DNA of 64,000 nt, from contig JAHEFE010000006.1 of assembly GCA_024640365.1 (NCBI GenBank), forward strand, positions 49,935-113,934, written 5' to 3'. The notes beneath the pieces are model-generated. The model made no database searches, had not been told where the DNA came from, and saw nothing but the letters and a program-made list of their open reading frames with translations. This DNA is from Woeseiaceae bacterium. Its GTDB lineage: Bacteria; Pseudomonadota; Gammaproteobacteria; Steroidobacterales; Woeseiaceae. Below, piece by piece: positions 21,039-35,362 of the stretch. A program made the translations under genes and the position numbers. Position 1 is the first letter of the stretch. The number at the start of each line of letters is the position of its first letter.

Positions 21039-22923
21039 TGTTGTTGCTCTCCAAATACTTGTCCATTATTGCGCGAGCTATGGGCGCCGCGACACCGCTG
21101 CCGCTGCTACCGTTTTCGATAACCACGGCGACTGCAATCTGTGGATCGTCAAGTGGTGCGAAGGCGATAAACAAGGCGTGATCTTTCAGGCGCTCTGCAA
21201 TCTCATCTTCTTCGTATTCATCTTCCTGCGATACTGAAAATACCTGTGCAGTACCGCTTTTTCCCGCCATCTGATATTTCGCCCGGGCACCGGCGGCACG
21301 GGCGGTACCGCGTGCCCCCTGCATTACGTCATGCATGGCCCCAATCACAGTATCCCAGTTTCGTGAATCCTTGAGCACAACGTCTTCCAACGCTACCGAG
21401 GTCAGCGGTATGCGTTCACCGTTGACGGAATCTTCAACAGCCGTCACGAGATGTGGCACGAATCGCTTACCGCGCATGGCAATCGTTGCAGCGGCACTGG
21501 CTAGCTGCAGCGGTGTTGCCAGCATGTAACCTTGTCCGATAGACGCGATGACTGTCTCGCCCGGAAACCAGGCTCGATCTTCACGGCGCTGAAAAGCGTT
21601 GCGTTTCCAGGCACGCGAGGGAACGAGGCCAGGTTTCTCACCGTCTATGTCGATTCCAGTCAAGTGGCCAAGGCCGAATTTGAAAAGCCAGTCATGCATG
21701 TTGTCGATGTCGAGATCGTTGCTTATTTCATAAAAATACACGTCGCACGATTGCGTGATCGCATCATGTAGATCCACACTGCCGTGACCTTCCGGTTTCC
21801 AGTCTCGGTAACGATGGGTACTGCCCGGCAGGGTGAAAGAGCCCGTGCAGAAAGCGCGGTGATTCTTGGTGATAACCCCGGTTTCCAGGGCACTGATTGC
21901 GAGTATTGGCTTAATGGTGGACCCTGGCGGGTATTGTCCACGAATCGCGCGGTTGAACAGTGGCTGATCAAGATCGTTAATCAAGCTGGCGTATTGCGAG
22001 CGGCTCATCCCTAGCGGAAAATAATTTGGGTCGAAACCCGGAGCGCTTACCATCGTGAGTATCTCTCCAGAGCGCGGATCAATGGCGACTACCGATCCAC
22101 GCCGACCTTTAAGTGCGTCGGTAGCGATTTTTTGCAGATCGAGATCAAGGCTCAGGTAGATGTTTTCACCGGGTGTTGCCGATTCCTTTTGTTCTTGAGC
22201 CGACTGTAGCTGCAGGGAGTCCAGAGGGATTTGTCGGCCCCGCGCATTTGTAATGACCTGTTGATGTCCGGTGTCCCCGTGCAGGTCGGATTCAAAACTA
22301 TACTCGAGACCTGTTTTGCCTGTATGTGCAGTGCCGGTGTACGCGGCTGTATCGAGGCGATTCAGGTCCGACGTACTGAGTGCGCCGACGTAACCGATCG
22401 CATGTGCCACCTCAATGCCGTGCGGGTAGTGGCGCACCAGACGTGGTTGAAAGTCGACCCCGGGGAATCGCGGCCGCTGAATTGCGAACCTGGCAATTTC
22501 TTCTTCCGTCAGACGGAAGCTCAGAGTGACAGGTTTGAATCGCGGTCCTGCTTTGGTGAGTTGTTGGATACGCGGTATGTCGTCGCGGTTTATCAGATTA
22601 ATGGCAGCGAGACGCTGTAAAGTGTCTTCAACATCGGGCACTTGCTCGGGAATTAATTCGAGTTGATATGCTGGCAAATTTTCTGCCAATACTCGTCCTT
22701 TACGATCAAAAATCAGACCGCGAGTTGGCGGCAGAGCTTCGATTCGAAAACGATTACCTTGCGAGCGTTCTGCATAGTGTTCGAACTCGAATACCTGCAG
22801 TTGGATCAGTCGGGCGATAACTATGGATAACAGCAACACACAAATAATCGATGCGGCGATAACCCGTTGCACGAAGATTCGTTTTTCCGCGTGATGATCT
22901 TTGATTGAGGTAAGCAGTGACAT
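21025..22923 (-). CDS. mrdA: Penicillin-binding protein 2 (elongation transpeptidase)
   Basis: Cross-links peptidoglycan during elongation. 632 residues: an N-terminal membrane anchor (about residues 20-40), a dimerisation/pedestal domain (about 60-230), and a transpeptidase domain with STIK as the active-site motif, SCD as the second motif and KSGTAQ as the third. The frame is open to 23037, but the ATG at 22923 (MSLLTSIKDHHAEK) fits the family and leaves mreD intact upstream. Confidence 0.97.
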   Translation of the reverse strand: MSLLTSIKDHHAEKRIFVQRVIAASIICVLLLSIVIARLIQLQVFEFEHYAERSQGNRFRIEALPPTRGLIFDRKGRVLAENLPAYQLELIPEQVPDVEDTLQRLAAINLINRDDIPRIQQLTKAGPRFKPVTLSFRLTEEEIARFAIQRPRFPGVDFQPRLVRHYPHGIEVAHAIGYVGALSTSDLNRLDTAAYTGTAHTGKTGLEYSFESDLHGDTGHQQVITNARGRQIPLDSLQLQSAQEQKESATPGENIYLSLDLDLQKIATDALKGRRGSVVAIDPRSGEILTMVSAPGFDPNYFPLGMSRSQYASLINDLDQPLFNRAIRGQYPPGSTIKPILAISALETGVITKNHRAFCTGSFTLPGSTHRYRDWKPEGHGSVDLHDAITQSCDVYFYEISNDLDIDNMHDWLFKFGLGHLTGIDIDGEKPGLVPSRAWKRNAFQRREDRAWFPGETVIASIGQGYMLATPLQLASAAATIAMRGKRFVPHLVTAVEDSVNGERIPLTSVALEDVVLKDSRNWDTVIGAMHDVMQGARGTARAAGARAKYQMAGKSGTAQVFSVSQEDEYEEDEIAERLKDHALFIAFAPLDDPQIAVAVVIENGSSGSGVAAPIARAIMDKYLESNNSATK

Positions 22924-22939
22924 TGGATTTACGGCGTGT

Positions 22940-23431
22940 TCATCGCGGCAAACTGATACGTGCGCGCACTCCGCCGAGCAGTCCGCTGGCAATTGGCCAG
23001 AGTATAGTGTTTGCCAGGACGGGGCCCCAATAGACAATAAGCTCAGCAGACTGGCCGACTACGCCATTAACCCAAAACAGTAAAAACTGGTAGGTCGCGG
23101 TAAGAGCAAAGACGGCGGCCGTCACTTGCCAGGTTGGAAACACGCGGATGCGCAAATGAAACTGGATCGTCAGGTAAATAACGACGGACAGCGCGAGTGC
23201 GTGTTGGCCGAATAGTGTTCCCTGCATGACATCAAGAATAATGCCGACGATCCATGCTTTGCCGATGCTGAAGTTGCGCGGCAGCATCATGCCCCAGTAG
23301 ATAAGAGTCAGGACGACAAAGTCAGGACGGAAGTTAACGAGGCCTGCCGGGAGTGGCACAAGCGACAGCATGAGCGCGACAAGTATGCTCACGTAAACCG
23401 GTACCAGACTTGCGCTTCTCCTAGTGCTCAT
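22940..23431 (-). CDS. mreD: Rod shape-determining protein MreD
   Basis: A 163-residue inner-membrane protein with about five hydrophobic segments, including LPAGLVNFRPDFVVLTLIYW (typical of MreD) and GTLFGQHALALSV. It is part of the MreBCD elongasome. The start at 23431 overlaps the mreC stop by 11 bases and begins MSTRRSAS; a longer frame to 23467 is unlikely. Confidence 0.94.
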   Translation of the reverse strand: MSTRRSASLVPVYVSILVALMLSLVPLPAGLVNFRPDFVVLTLIYWGMMLPRNFSIGKAWIVGIILDVMQGTLFGQHALALSVVIYLTIQFHLRIRVFPTWQVTAAVFALTATYQFLLFWVNGVVGQSAELIVYWGPVLANTILWPIASGLLGGVRARISLPR

Positions 23432-24233
23432 CTTCGGCGTCCTCTTTCTGACTGGCCGAAAATACAAGCATCACTTCGCGCACCTGGTTCAGGGCAGCCG
23501 TAGGCCGGGCCGATACCTTGGCGAATGGCTCCGCGGGTAAGTGGGTCACACTGTCCACTACGGCCACAGGGTAACCCGCCGGGAACGCGCCCCCCAGTCC
23601 CGATGTAACCAGCAGATCGCCTTCACGAATGTCGGCGTTGTTTGGCAGGAAAGGCAGGTCGAGCCGGTCGACAACGCCGGTGCCTACCGCAATCGTGCGG
23701 AGACCGTTGCGATTGATTTCCACGGGCAGCGCATGGTCAGGATCGCTGATCAGGATGGCTTGAGCGGAATATGCGTCCGCCAGCGTGACTTGTCCTACGA
23801 CGCCCGAAGAATCCACCATGGCTTGTCCATCGTAAATACCATCACGGGTTCCCTTATCGATGACCAGAGTGTGGCTGTAGGGATTGGCGTCCACTGACAT
23901 GATCCCGGCGATGCGAACCTGGTCCGAGACCATGGACTTTGCTTCGAGCATGGCCCGCAAACGCGAGTTATCAGCTTCGAGCGTTGCATATTTTTGCAGC
24001 TTGGCACGGGTCAGCAAGCGTTCGGCCTTCAGGCGGCTATTTTCAAGCACGAGCTGATTGTGCGACGTACGGCTCTCATCCAGCCAGCGCCAGAATGCGA
24101 ATGGTGTATCAACGATGACTTTGAGTGGATAGGTAGCTGCGCTCAGTTTGGCGCGTACGGCACCGAGGTGCTGATCGCGCTGGTCAAGGGTCATCAACAG
24201 GACGCTCAGGCAGCAAAGTATACTGAACCGCAA
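23421..24233 (-). CDS. mreC: Rod shape-determining protein MreC
   Basis: A periplasmic scaffold that activates PBP2/RodA. The visible 270 residues have one membrane segment (RFSILCCLSVLLM), a coiled coil (near 40-75) and two beta-barrel domains, including the VDSSGVVGQV motif. The TTG at 24233 is the only common start codon in the frame, but it would begin the protein directly in the membrane helix. The frame is open upstream to about 24293, coding for a cytoplasmic stretch typical of MreC (for example GRLPALGLRFS). A CTG at 24284 may therefore be the true start. Confidence 0.9.
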   Translation of the reverse strand: MRFSILCCLSVLLMTLDQRDQHLGAVRAKLSAATYPLKVIVDTPFAFWRWLDESRTSHNQLVLENSRLKAERLLTRAKLQKYATLEADNSRLRAMLEAKSMVSDQVRIAGIMSVDANPYSHTLVIDKGTRDGIYDGQAMVDSSGVVGQVTLADAYSAQAILISDPDHALPVEINRNGLRTIAVGTGVVDRLDLPFLPNNADIREGDLLVTSGLGGAFPAGYPVAVVDSVTHLPAEPFAKVSARPTAALNQVREVMLVFSASQKEDAEDEH

Positions 24234-24394
24234 GCCCAGCGCTGGCAGGCGTCCGGATAATCGCTGTATGTTGGGTCGTAGCAGCTTACTGACTCACGAG
24301 TATCGACCCGTGGCGCCGGAATGGCGCACAGGCTGAGAGCAGGCTGCCGGTTGGGCGGGATTTCGAATTCAGCAATAGCTGCCCCGCCATCCTA

Positions 24395-25503
<1,109 letters not shown>

Positions 25504-25537
25504 GGCGATGTGTATTATTGCTGCCCTTAATTTTACA

Positions 25538-25554
25538 GGGTCGGGCGCCGACCC
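25538..25554. promoter_or_regulatory. Perfect inverted repeat before gatC
   Basis: GGGTCGG and CCGACCC flank a GCG centre, a perfect 7-base-pair stem about 20 bases before the likely gatC start and after its putative -10. It could be an RNA hairpin in the gatCAB leader or a protein-binding site. No T run follows, so it is not a terminator on the plus strand. Confidence 0.4.
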
Positions 25555-25572
25555 GGCATCGTGGAATTTTCA

Positions 25573-25860
25573 GTGTCGTTAACTAAAGATCAGGTTCAAC
25601 ACATCGCAACGCTCGCCAGGCTCCAGGTGGCCGACGCGGAGCTCGTTGAATTAGTGGACAAGTTGTCCAAAATCGTTGATTTTGTCGACCAGCTGCAGGC
25701 TGTGCCTACCGACAACGTAACCCCTATGGCGCACCCGTTACATATGGTCCAGCGGCTGCGTCCCGACGAGGTTACCGAGCGTAACGATCGAGATCATTAT
25801 CAGCAAAATGCGCTTGAGTTGCGCGACGGTCACTACCTTGTGCCCAAGGTGATTGAATGA
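25573..25860 (+). CDS. gatC: Asp-tRNA(Asn)/Glu-tRNA(Gln) amidotransferase subunit C
   Basis: A small stabilising subunit of the GatCAB amidotransferase. The 95 residues contain the usual HIATLARL helix near the start and VTPMAHP. The GTG at 25573 (SLTKDQV) matches family N-termini and has GGA seven bases upstream; a GTG at 25561 would add four residues and lacks a ribosome site. The stop overlaps the gatA start (ATGA). Confidence 0.93.
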   Translation: MSLTKDQVQHIATLARLQVADAELVELVDKLSKIVDFVDQLQAVPTDNVTPMAHPLHMVQRLRPDEVTERNDRDHYQQNALELRDGHYLVPKVIE

Positions 25861-27341
25861 CTGCGATGAGCGATAAATCAACCCAACTGCATACTATGGG
25901 GCTGGCCGAGCTGGCTCAAGGCCTGAGAAACGGCGAGTTCTCGAGCCGCGAAATCGTTTCCGATCTACTTGGTCGCATTGTTGCGAGCCAGCCTGATCTG
26001 AATTCGTTTATCACGGTTACTGCTGACGAAGCGCTGGCCGCTGCAGATCTCGCTGATGCAGCAATTGCGCAAGGCAATGGGCCGGCGCTTTGCGGATTGC
26101 CGATCGCGCACAAGGATATTTTTTGCACACGTGACGTACTCACGACTTGTGGCTCGCGCATGCTCGAAAATTTTGTAGCGCCTTACGACGCGACCGTCGT
26201 CGAGCGCTTGGCGAATGCCGGAGCAATAACTATCGGCAAGACCAACATGGACGAGTTCGCCATGGGATCGTCAACTGAGACTAGTTACTTTGGTCCGACC
26301 GGAAATCCCTGGAACACTAAGCTATCGCCTGGCGGTTCTTCAGGTGGATCTGTGGCGGCCGTGGCCGCGCGCCTGGTTCCCGCTGCAACCGGAACGGATA
26401 CCGGTGGCTCTATTCGGCAGCCTGCCGCGCTTACCGGCACCGTCGGCTTGAAGCCTACCTACGGGCGGGTTTCGCGCTACGGTATGATCGCTTTTGCCTC
26501 CAGCCTGGATCAGGCCGGGACGATTACCCGCAGCGCTGAGGATGCTGCAATGTTGCTCCAGGCAATGGCCGGATTTGACGAGCGCGATTCAACGTCAGTA
26601 AATGAGCCAGTGCCAGATTATCGGGCAACTCTTGGTCAGTCTCTGCAAGGCCTGAAAGTAGGTATTGTCAGGCAACACTTTGATGCAGGTCTTGACGAGC
26701 AGTGCGCAGCACGCGTTAAAGAGGCTTTGCGACAACTGGAGAGCCAGGGCGCATCCCTCATCGAGGTCGATTTGCCGCACCTGGATCTGTCGGTGCCAAC
26801 CTATTACGTTGTCGCGCCCGCGGAATGTTCTTCGAATATGTCTCGTTTCGACGGTGTTCGCTTTGGCTATCGCGCGAAAAATCCGGTAGACCTGATGGAT
26901 CTGTATTGTCGCAGCCGAGGTGAAGGTTTCGGTGCTGAAGTCAAACGTCGCATCATGACCGGTACCTATGTGTTATCGGCCGGATATTACGATGCCTACT
27001 ATCTTCAGGCGCAAAAAGCACGGCAGCTGATTAGCAATGATTTCGAAGCGGCTTTCGCCAAGGTCGATGTAATTGCCGGCCCAACGACACCGACGCCCGC
27101 ATTCGCTATCGGTGCGAAGATGGACGATCCGATTACGATGTACCTCAACGACATTTACACCATTGGTGCCAATTTGGCGGGATTACCCGCGATGTCGATA
27201 CCGTGCGGTTTTGTCGACAAGTTACCCGTCGGTTTGCAATTGGTTGGTCCGCATTTTGCTGAAGCGCGCTTGTTGAACTGCGCACACCAGTACGAGTTGT
27301 TGACGGACTGGCACAGGCAGTCACCGGAGGCCTACTCGTGA
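25857..27341 (+). CDS. gatA: Asp-tRNA(Asn)/Glu-tRNA(Gln) amidotransferase subunit A
   Basis: Glutaminase subunit that releases ammonia for transamidation. The 494 residues show the amidase-signature catalytic set: Lys in PIAHKDIF, Ser in SPGGSSGGS and the nucleophile region [11 protein letters not shown]. Coupled to gatC (4-base overlap) and to gatB (GTGA overlap at 27338). Confidence 0.98.
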   Translation: MTAMSDKSTQLHTMGLAELAQGLRNGEFSSREIVSDLLGRIVASQPDLNSFITVTADEALAAADLADAAIAQGNGPALCGLPIAHKDIFCTRDVLTTCGSRMLENFVAPYDATVVERLANAGAITIGKTNMDEFAMGSSTETSYFGPTGNPWNTKLSPGGSSGGSVAAVAARLVPAATGTDTGGSIRQPAALTGTVGLKPTYGRVSRYGMIAFASSLDQAGTITRSAEDAAMLLQAMAGFDERDSTSVNEPVPDYRATLGQSLQGLKVGIVRQHFDAGLDEQCAARVKEALRQLESQGASLIEVDLPHLDLSVPTYYVVAPAECSSNMSRFDGVRFGYRAKNPVDLMDLYCRSRGEGFGAEVKRRIMTGTYVLSAGYYDAYYLQAQKARQLISNDFEAAFAKVDVIAGPTTPTPAFAIGAKMDDPITMYLNDIYTIGANLAGLPAMSIPCGFVDKLPVGLQLVGPHFAEARLLNCAHQYELLTDWHRQSPEAYS

Positions 27342-28783
27342 GCGGTCAGTGGGAAGTTGTTATCGGCCTGGAAATTCATGCGCAGCTGGCTACGCATAGC
27401 AAGATATTCTCGGGCGCATCCACTCAGTACGGTGCCGAAGCCAATACACAGGCTTGCCTTGTCGACCTTGGCTACCCGGGCGTTTTACCGGTTCTGAACT
27501 TCGAAGCGGTAAGGATGGCAGCTACGTTTGGGCTGGCCATTGGCGCAACTGTGGCGCCACGGTCCGTTTTTGCTCGCAAGAATTATTTTTACCCTGATTT
27601 GCCCAAAGGTTATCAGATCAGTCAGTTCGAACTGCCGATCGTCATCGGCGGTACGTTGCTTATTAAAGATGACGACGGCAATGACAAAGTCGTCAATGTT
27701 ACTCGCGCCCACCTCGAGGAAGACGCTGGTAAGTCTACGCACGAAGGCTTCGATCAATATTCGGGTATTGATCTAAACAGGGCCGGTACGCCGTTGCTGG
27801 AAATCGTGTCTGAGCCGGAGCTGAGCTCGGCCAAAGAGGCCGTGGCGTACATGCGGAAGATGCATACGCTGGTGCGCTACCTGGGAATTTCTGACGGCAA
27901 TATGCAGGAAGGATCGTTTCGTTGTGACGCCAATGTCTCAGTCAGACCGCGTGGCCAGCAGGAGCTGGGCACTCGAACGGAGCTCAAGAATCTTAACTCG
28001 TTTCGCTTTATTGAGAAGGCCATCAACATAGAGGTTGAGCGGCAGATCGAACTGATTGAAGACGGCGGTAAGGTAATTCAGGAAACCCGTTTATACGATT
28101 CAGATAAAGACGAAACTCGGTCGATGCGCAGCAAGGAAGAGGCGAACGATTATCGTTATTTTCCGGATCCGGACTTGTTGCCGGTCGAGATTACCGAAGA
28201 ATTTATCGATGCGGTGCGCCAGAAATTGCCCGAATTACCGGATGCCAAGCAGGCTCGCTTTATAACGCAGTTCGAGCTCAAAGCGGCGGACGCAGAAATT
28301 CTGACTGCGAGTCGCGCCCTGGCGGACTATTACGAAGCAACCGTCGCGGCATTTGATGCCGACCCGCGCCTTAATGCTAACTGGGTTTTAGGTGATTTAT
28401 CGGCAGCCTTGAATCGCGATGGCCTGGATATCGTGCAGAGCAAGGTGTCCGCCGAGTCGTTGGCAGGAATGCTGTTGCGTATAAAGGACAATACGATTTC
28501 CGGCAAAATTGGCAAGGACGTTTTCGAGGCAATGTGGGCCGGCGAGGGCAGTGCTGATACTGTCATTGACGCGAAGGGCCTGAAGCAAATTACGGATACT
28601 TCAGCGATCGAATCGATAGTTGATGAAGTCATTGCCGCAAATCCAGAGCAGGCTGCGGATTTCCGCGCCGGTAAAGATAAACTAATTGGCTTTTTCGTCG
28701 GCCAGGTGATGCAGAAATCGCGCGGTAAAGCCAACCCGGGTCAGGTAAACCAGATCCTCAAGCAAAAACTCAGCCAGGATTAA
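27338..28783 (+). CDS. gatB: Asp-tRNA(Asn)/Glu-tRNA(Gln) amidotransferase subunit B
   Basis: Kinase/transamidase subunit that activates mischarged Glu-tRNA(Gln) or Asp-tRNA(Asn). The 481 residues begin [13 protein letters not shown] and include [30 protein letters not shown] and a C-terminal YqeY-like tail domain (about 330-480). GTG start. The complex would be needed if this organism lacks AsnRS or GlnRS; a tRNA-Gln gene lies at 49.5 kb. Confidence 0.98.
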   Translation: MSGQWEVVIGLEIHAQLATHSKIFSGASTQYGAEANTQACLVDLGYPGVLPVLNFEAVRMAATFGLAIGATVAPRSVFARKNYFYPDLPKGYQISQFELPIVIGGTLLIKDDDGNDKVVNVTRAHLEEDAGKSTHEGFDQYSGIDLNRAGTPLLEIVSEPELSSAKEAVAYMRKMHTLVRYLGISDGNMQEGSFRCDANVSVRPRGQQELGTRTELKNLNSFRFIEKAINIEVERQIELIEDGGKVIQETRLYDSDKDETRSMRSKEEANDYRYFPDPDLLPVEITEEFIDAVRQKLPELPDAKQARFITQFELKAADAEILTASRALADYYEATVAAFDADPRLNANWVLGDLSAALNRDGLDIVQSKVSAESLAGMLLRIKDNTISGKIGKDVFEAMWAGEGSADTVIDAKGLKQITDTSAIESIVDEVIAANPEQAADFRAGKDKLIGFFVGQVMQKSRGKANPGQVNQILKQKLSQD

Positions 28784-28790
28784 GCGCGCC

Positions 28791-29660
28791 ATGTTTAATG
28801 ACGCGGTCTTGCCGTTCGTCTTCGAGTCCATGCCGGTTCGCGGGGCAATAATCCAATTACGCGATAGTTGGCGTGACATGCAGGCCGCACATGATTATCC
28901 GGCACCCGTCGCGGGAGTCCTGGGGCAGGCCGCCGCCGCGACCGCGCTGGTCGCTCACAGTCTGAAGTTCGACGGCTCCATTACTCTGCAAATCAGCGGC
29001 GACGGACCCCTGGATATGTTGGTTATGCAGTGTACCAACTCTCTTGATTTGCGCGGTATGGCTCGGCACCAGCCGATCGTTCCAGAGCAGTTTTCCGAGC
29101 TGGTGGGCAACGCCCGTTGTGCAATTACTTTGAATCATGACAAGCAGGAAAAGCCGTACCAGGGCATCGTGTCCGTCAAGGGCGAAACGCTGGCGGGCTG
29201 TCTGGAGGATTATTTTGTACGTTCCGTCCAGGTTCCAAGTCACCTACAGCTAGTTTCCAATCGAGATTGCGCGGCCGGTATTTTGTTACAGCAAATGCCG
29301 GGGGAGAACGGCCAGCTGGATGCCGATGACTGGCGCCGCCTGGGGTTTTTGGCAGCAACATTGAGCCCCGAAGATTTTACTGCGGGCGCCGGAGTTGGGT
29401 TATTGCGCAAGCTTTTTAGCGAAGATGATTTGCGTGTTTTTGCGCACAGGGACCTGCGTTTTCGCTGCCGCTGTTCCCGGCAGCGAGTGGAAAATCTGAT
29501 GCGTATCCTGGGTGAAAAAGAAGCTCGTGCCGTCTGTGAGGAGCTCGGAAAAGTTGAGGTTATTTGTGAATATTGCGGCAAACATCGGTCGCTGGATGCC
29601 GTCGATATTTCCCGCGTATTTGCTGATCACGTCGTCACCGGCTCTGACACCCTGCATTAG
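28791..29660 (+). CDS. hslO: Redox-regulated chaperone Hsp33
   Basis: A holdase activated by oxidation and unfolding. 289 residues, with the C-terminal zinc site seen as FRCRCS and, about 35 residues later, CEYCGKH (CxC plus CxxC). It starts eight bases after gatB, so it may be the last gene of that transcription unit. Confidence 0.96.
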   Translation: MFNDAVLPFVFESMPVRGAIIQLRDSWRDMQAAHDYPAPVAGVLGQAAAATALVAHSLKFDGSITLQISGDGPLDMLVMQCTNSLDLRGMARHQPIVPEQFSELVGNARCAITLNHDKQEKPYQGIVSVKGETLAGCLEDYFVRSVQVPSHLQLVSNRDCAAGILLQQMPGENGQLDADDWRRLGFLAATLSPEDFTAGAGVGLLRKLFSEDDLRVFAHRDLRFRCRCSRQRVENLMRILGEKEARAVCEELGKVEVICEYCGKHRSLDAVDISRVFADHVVTGSDTLH

Positions 29661-29697
29661 CCCCTTTCATTAACTCCTGAAATTCGGTCATTGTGCT

Positions 29698-29717
29698 CTT
29701 TTCACGAGCGTGAAAAG
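29698..29717. promoter_or_regulatory. Perfect palindrome over the putative sahR-like -35
   Basis: CTTTTCACG and CGTGAAAAG are separated by AG, giving a perfect 9-base inverted repeat. It covers a -35-like TTCACG (29701-29706), which is 17 bases from a -10-like TACACT (29724-29729). With only two bases in the centre and no T run, it suits a dimeric repressor better than a terminator for hslO. The binding protein is not known from sequence. Confidence 0.5.
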
Positions 29718-29743
29718 TCGTGTTACACTATGCGCATTCTTCA

Positions 29744-29761
29744 ATATAAGAATATGCTTAT

Positions 29762-29763
<2 letters not shown>
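29744..29763. promoter_or_regulatory. AT-rich near-perfect palindrome at the regulator's start codon
   Basis: ATATAAG and CTTATAT flank AATATG; 9 of 10 base pairs match across the 20 bases. The site sits just after the predicted transcription start and overlaps the first ATG (29762). AT-rich dyads of this size are typical of ArsR/SmtB-family operators, so autoregulation by the gene it precedes is a reasonable inference. Confidence 0.5.
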
Positions 29764-31551
<1,788 letters not shown>

Positions 31552-31560
31552 ATAGACGCC

Positions 31561-34500
31561 ATGGACAGGAAAGAAAGAATCGGCCATCTGCAGGCCGCTT
31601 TACACCAACGCATCGTGCTTCTTGATGGCGCGATGGGAACGATGATTCAGCGCTACGGCCTGGATGAAGATGATTATCGCGGTGACCGTTTTCGCACCTG
31701 GGAGCGCGACCTCAAGGGCAATAACGACCTGCTGACTTTGTCGCAGCCGCACGTGATTCAGGAAATACATAGCAGTTATCTGGATGCCGGCGTCGACATT
31801 ATCGAGACCAATACGTTTAATGCCAACGCACCGTCCATGAGCGATTACGGCATGGAGTCGTTGGTCGGGGAATTGAATCAAAGCGCCGCTGCTCTGGCGC
31901 GGCAGGTCGCGGATCGCTTTACGGCACAAACCGGGCAGACCCGATACGTCGCCGGTGTCTTGGGGCCCACCAATCGCACCGCGTCTTTATCGCCCGATGT
32001 CAATGATCCCGGGTACCGGAACATCACCTTTGCACAACTCGTGGAGACCTACCAGCTGGCTGCTCAGTCTCTGATTGCAGGTGGCGCCGACTTTCTAATG
32101 GTCGAGACAATCTTTGATACCTTGAATGCCAAAGCGGCATTGTTTGCGATCCGCCGTTGCTTTGCGGCGCTCGGTTATGAAGTTCCGATCATGATTTCGG
32201 GAACGATAACGGATGCTTCCGGACGGACGCTATCGGGACAAACGACTGAGGCATTCTGGAATTCAGTGCGGCACGCCAATCCATTCATGATCGGACTGAA
32301 TTGTGCATTGGGCGCCAAAGACTTGCGTCCCTACATCGCGGAATTGTCGCGGATTGCCGATACCGGAGTCAGTGCTCATCCAAACGCTGGTTTGCCAAAC
32401 GAATTTGGTGAATACGACGAGACGCCGGAAGAAATGGCATCTGTTATCAGCGAGTTTGCCCGCAGTGGCCTGGTCAACGTGGTCGGCGGTTGCTGCGGCA
32501 CGACACCGGATCACCTGCGTTGCCTGCGGGAATCGGTCGAAGGGGTTAAACCTCGCAACGCGCCAACTCGGCCTGTGCGTTGTCGTCTGGCTGGCCTTGA
32601 GCCATGCAATATCGGTCCTGAAGACTTATTCGTCAACGTGGGTGAGCGCACCAACGTGACCGGATCCGCAGTGTTTCGACGCCTTATTGAGGCGAATGAT
32701 TATGCGGCTGCGGTGCAGGTTGCGCGGCAGCAGGTAGAGAATGGCGCGCAAATCATCGATGTCAACATGGATGAGGGCATGCTCGATTCAGAGGCGGCCA
32801 TGCATACGTTGTTGAACCTGATTGCGGCAGAGCCAGATATCGCACGTGTGCCTATCATGATCGATTCTTCGAAATGGTCCGTGATTGAAACCGGTCTGCG
32901 CTGCGTCCAGGGCAAGGCTATCGTTAACTCAATCAGTCTCAAGGAAGGTGAAGAGCCGTTCCTGCGCCAGGCCAATTTGATTCGCGACTACGGTGCGGCG
33001 GTCATTGTTATGGCTTTCGATGAAAAAGGTCAGGCTGATACGATCGAACGCAAAGTGAATATCTGTAAGCGCTCATACGAAATACTGACGAAGCAGGTGG
33101 GATTTGATCCGGCAGATATTATTTTCGATCCCAATATATTTGCAATTGCGACAGGTATTGAAGAACACAATAGTTACGGACTTGATTTTATTAACGCGAC
33201 ACGCGAAATCAAAAAATCATTACCGCATGTAATGGTAAGCGGCGGCGTCAGTAACGTGTCGTTCGCTTTTCGCGGCAACAATGTTGTGCGTGAAGCAATT
33301 CACTCGGTTTTTCTGTACCACGCAATCGCCGCTGGCATGGATATGGGTATCGTCAACGCCGGGCAGCTGGCGATATACGCGGACTTGCCCGAAGAGTTGC
33401 GCGATGCAGTAGAAGATGTCGTTCTTAATCGTCGGGCCGATGCCACAGATCGCTTGCTTGTGCTGGCAGATAAATATCGCGGTGAAGGCGGAGCGCAGAC
33501 AGCCTCTAAACAAGACGACAGCTGGCGTGAACTGGATGTCAAAAAACGCCTGGAGCATGCGCTGGTCAAGGGTATTGATGAGTATGTTATCGAGGATACT
33601 GAAGAAGCACGATTAGCGGCTGTCAGACCCCTGGACGTTATCGAAGGCCCCTTGATGGCGGGTATGAACGTCGTCGGTGATTTGTTCGGTGCAGGCAAAA
33701 TGTTCTTACCGCAAGTCGTAAAATCGGCCCGAGTAATGAAAAAAGCAGTGGGTCATCTCGTTCCTTTTATCGAGAAAGAAAAGGGCGGAGCGATGAGTAC
33801 CAACGGTCGCATCGTGATGGCGACAGTAAAGGGCGACGTCCACGACATCGGTAAAAATATCGTTGGTGTCGTTTTGCAGTGTAATAACTTCGAAGTGATA
33901 GACCTGGGAGTAATGGTTTCTTGCGAGAAGATTCTGGAGACCGCGCGCCGCGAAAATGCACAGATGATTGGTCTGTCCGGACTAATTACGCCATCGCTGG
34001 ATGAAATGGTCAATGTTGCGCGGGAAATGCAGAGACTTGGTTTTACACTGCCCCTGCTGATCGGTGGTGCAACGACATCACCGGCACATACGGCCGTGAA
34101 AATTGAACCGAACTATGAGGGACCCGTTATTTACGTGAAAGATGCTTCGCGTTCGGTTGGCGTTGCACAAGCACTGGTGGAAGAAAATACTCGCGCCGAA
34201 TTGGTAAGCAAGACCCGGGAAGATAATGCACGACGGCGTGAGCGGCACGCGGGTAAGAGTAGACAAACGCCACAATTTTCGTTGCAGGAGGCGCGCCAGT
34301 TGAAACGCAACATCGATTGGCGGGCTTTCAATCCGGCTGTGCCGAAATTTACTGGTGTGCGGGTTTTTGATGATATTGATCTGGGTGTGTTGCGCGACTA
34401 TATCGATTGGATGCCTTTCTTCAACGCCTGGGAGTTTCACGGTCGTTTTCCGGCGATCCTCGACGACAAAGTCGTCGGCGAAGCGGCGACGCAGCTGTAT

Positions 34501-35259
34501 GCTGATGCGCAGCAAATGCTGGACCAGGTGATTAACGAAAAGTGGTTAACCGCACGTGCCGTAATTGGCCTGTTTCCTGCGAATTCGATTGATGACGACG
34601 ACATCGTCGTGCATACCGATGACAGCAGGACGGAAGAACTGCTGCGTCTGCATCACATGCGCCAGCAAAGGCGCAAAGCAAATGGTGAGGGACAAGAGTG
34701 CCTGGCCGATTTCGTCGCGCCGTCGGAGACGGGGGTCGCAGATCACATTGGCGCCTTCGCTGTAACCGCCGGCATCGGTATCGAAGAACACGTGGCGCGC
34801 TTTGAGAAACAACATGACGATTACAACAGCATTATTCTGAAAGCGCTGGCGGATCGTCTGGCGGAGGCTTTGGCAGAATACATGCATGAACGGGTGCGCA
34901 AAGAATACTGGGGTTATGCGCGCGACGAAGGACTGCGTAACGAGCAATTAATTGCCGAAGAGTATCAGGGTATACGTCCGGCGCCGGGCTATCCGGCCTG
35001 TCCTGACCATACTGAAAAGGGTCTGTTGTGGAAGCTGCTGGACGTGGAAGAAAATATTGGCCTGCGATTGACTGAATCTTATGCCATGTATCCAACTGCG
35101 GCTGTCAGTGGCTTCTACTTTGGCAATCCCCAGTCGCGTTATTTCGCAGTAGGCAAGATCGATCGCGATCAGGTCGAGTCATTGGCAGAGCGCAAGGGTC
35201 TGACGGTCGAGGAAATGGAGCGCTGGCTGGCGCCAAACCTGGGGTACGAAAGGCAATAG
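31561..35259 (+). CDS. metH: Cobalamin-dependent methionine synthase
   Basis: Moves a methyl group from 5-methyl-THF to homocysteine through methylcobalamin. The 1232 residues contain all four modules: homocysteine domain (about 10-325, zinc ligands Cys248, Cys311, Cys312), pterin domain (about 355-620), cap plus B12 domain (about 650-890, DVHDIG at 759-764 with the cobalt-ligand His761), and the SAM-dependent reactivation domain (about 905-1225, with [12 protein letters not shown]). No cobalamin riboswitch is evident upstream, so control probably comes from the regulator at the head of the operon. Confidence 0.99.
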   Translation: MDRKERIGHLQAALHQRIVLLDGAMGTMIQRYGLDEDDYRGDRFRTWERDLKGNNDLLTLSQPHVIQEIHSSYLDAGVDIIETNTFNANAPSMSDYGMESLVGELNQSAAALARQVADRFTAQTGQTRYVAGVLGPTNRTASLSPDVNDPGYRNITFAQLVETYQLAAQSLIAGGADFLMVETIFDTLNAKAALFAIRRCFAALGYEVPIMISGTITDASGRTLSGQTTEAFWNSVRHANPFMIGLNCALGAKDLRPYIAELSRIADTGVSAHPNAGLPNEFGEYDETPEEMASVISEFARSGLVNVVGGCCGTTPDHLRCLRESVEGVKPRNAPTRPVRCRLAGLEPCNIGPEDLFVNVGERTNVTGSAVFRRLIEANDYAAAVQVARQQVENGAQIIDVNMDEGMLDSEAAMHTLLNLIAAEPDIARVPIMIDSSKWSVIETGLRCVQGKAIVNSISLKEGEEPFLRQANLIRDYGAAVIVMAFDEKGQADTIERKVNICKRSYEILTKQVGFDPADIIFDPNIFAIATGIEEHNSYGLDFINATREIKKSLPHVMVSGGVSNVSFAFRGNNVVREAIHSVFLYHAIAAGMDMGIVNAGQLAIYADLPEELRDAVEDVVLNRRADATDRLLVLADKYRGEGGAQTASKQDDSWRELDVKKRLEHALVKGIDEYVIEDTEEARLAAVRPLDVIEGPLMAGMNVVGDLFGAGKMFLPQVVKSARVMKKAVGHLVPFIEKEKGGAMSTNGRIVMATVKGDVHDIGKNIVGVVLQCNNFEVIDLGVMVSCEKILETARRENAQMIGLSGLITPSLDEMVNVAREMQRLGFTLPLLIGGATTSPAHTAVKIEPNYEGPVIYVKDASRSVGVAQALVEENTRAELVSKTREDNARRRERHAGKSRQTPQFSLQEARQLKRNIDWRAFNPAVPKFTGVRVFDDIDLGVLRDYIDWMPFFNAWEFHGRFPAILDDKVVGEAATQLYADAQQMLDQVINEKWLTARAVIGLFPANSIDDDDIVVHTDDSRTEELLRLHHMRQQRRKANGEGQECLADFVAPSETGVADHIGAFAVTAGIGIEEHVARFEKQHDDYNSIILKALADRLAEALAEYMHERVRKEYWGYARDEGLRNEQLIAEEYQGIRPAPGYPACPDHTEKGLLWKLLDVEENIGLRLTESYAMYPTAAVSGFYFGNPQSRYFAVGKIDRDQVESLAERKGLTVEEMERWLAPNLGYERQ

Positions 35260-35362
35260 CCTGCTGGTAGACGACTTAAAATTGAGTGGCAGCTGTTAGT
35301 GTTCCAATGCTTTGGCTATAGTCGAGAGGCTTCCAGTTAATAATCCCGACAAGGGGAATAAA

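Noticed and set aside
29698..29717. Palindrome after hslO read as a terminator
   Set aside because: The centre is only two bases and no T run follows, so an operator is more likely.
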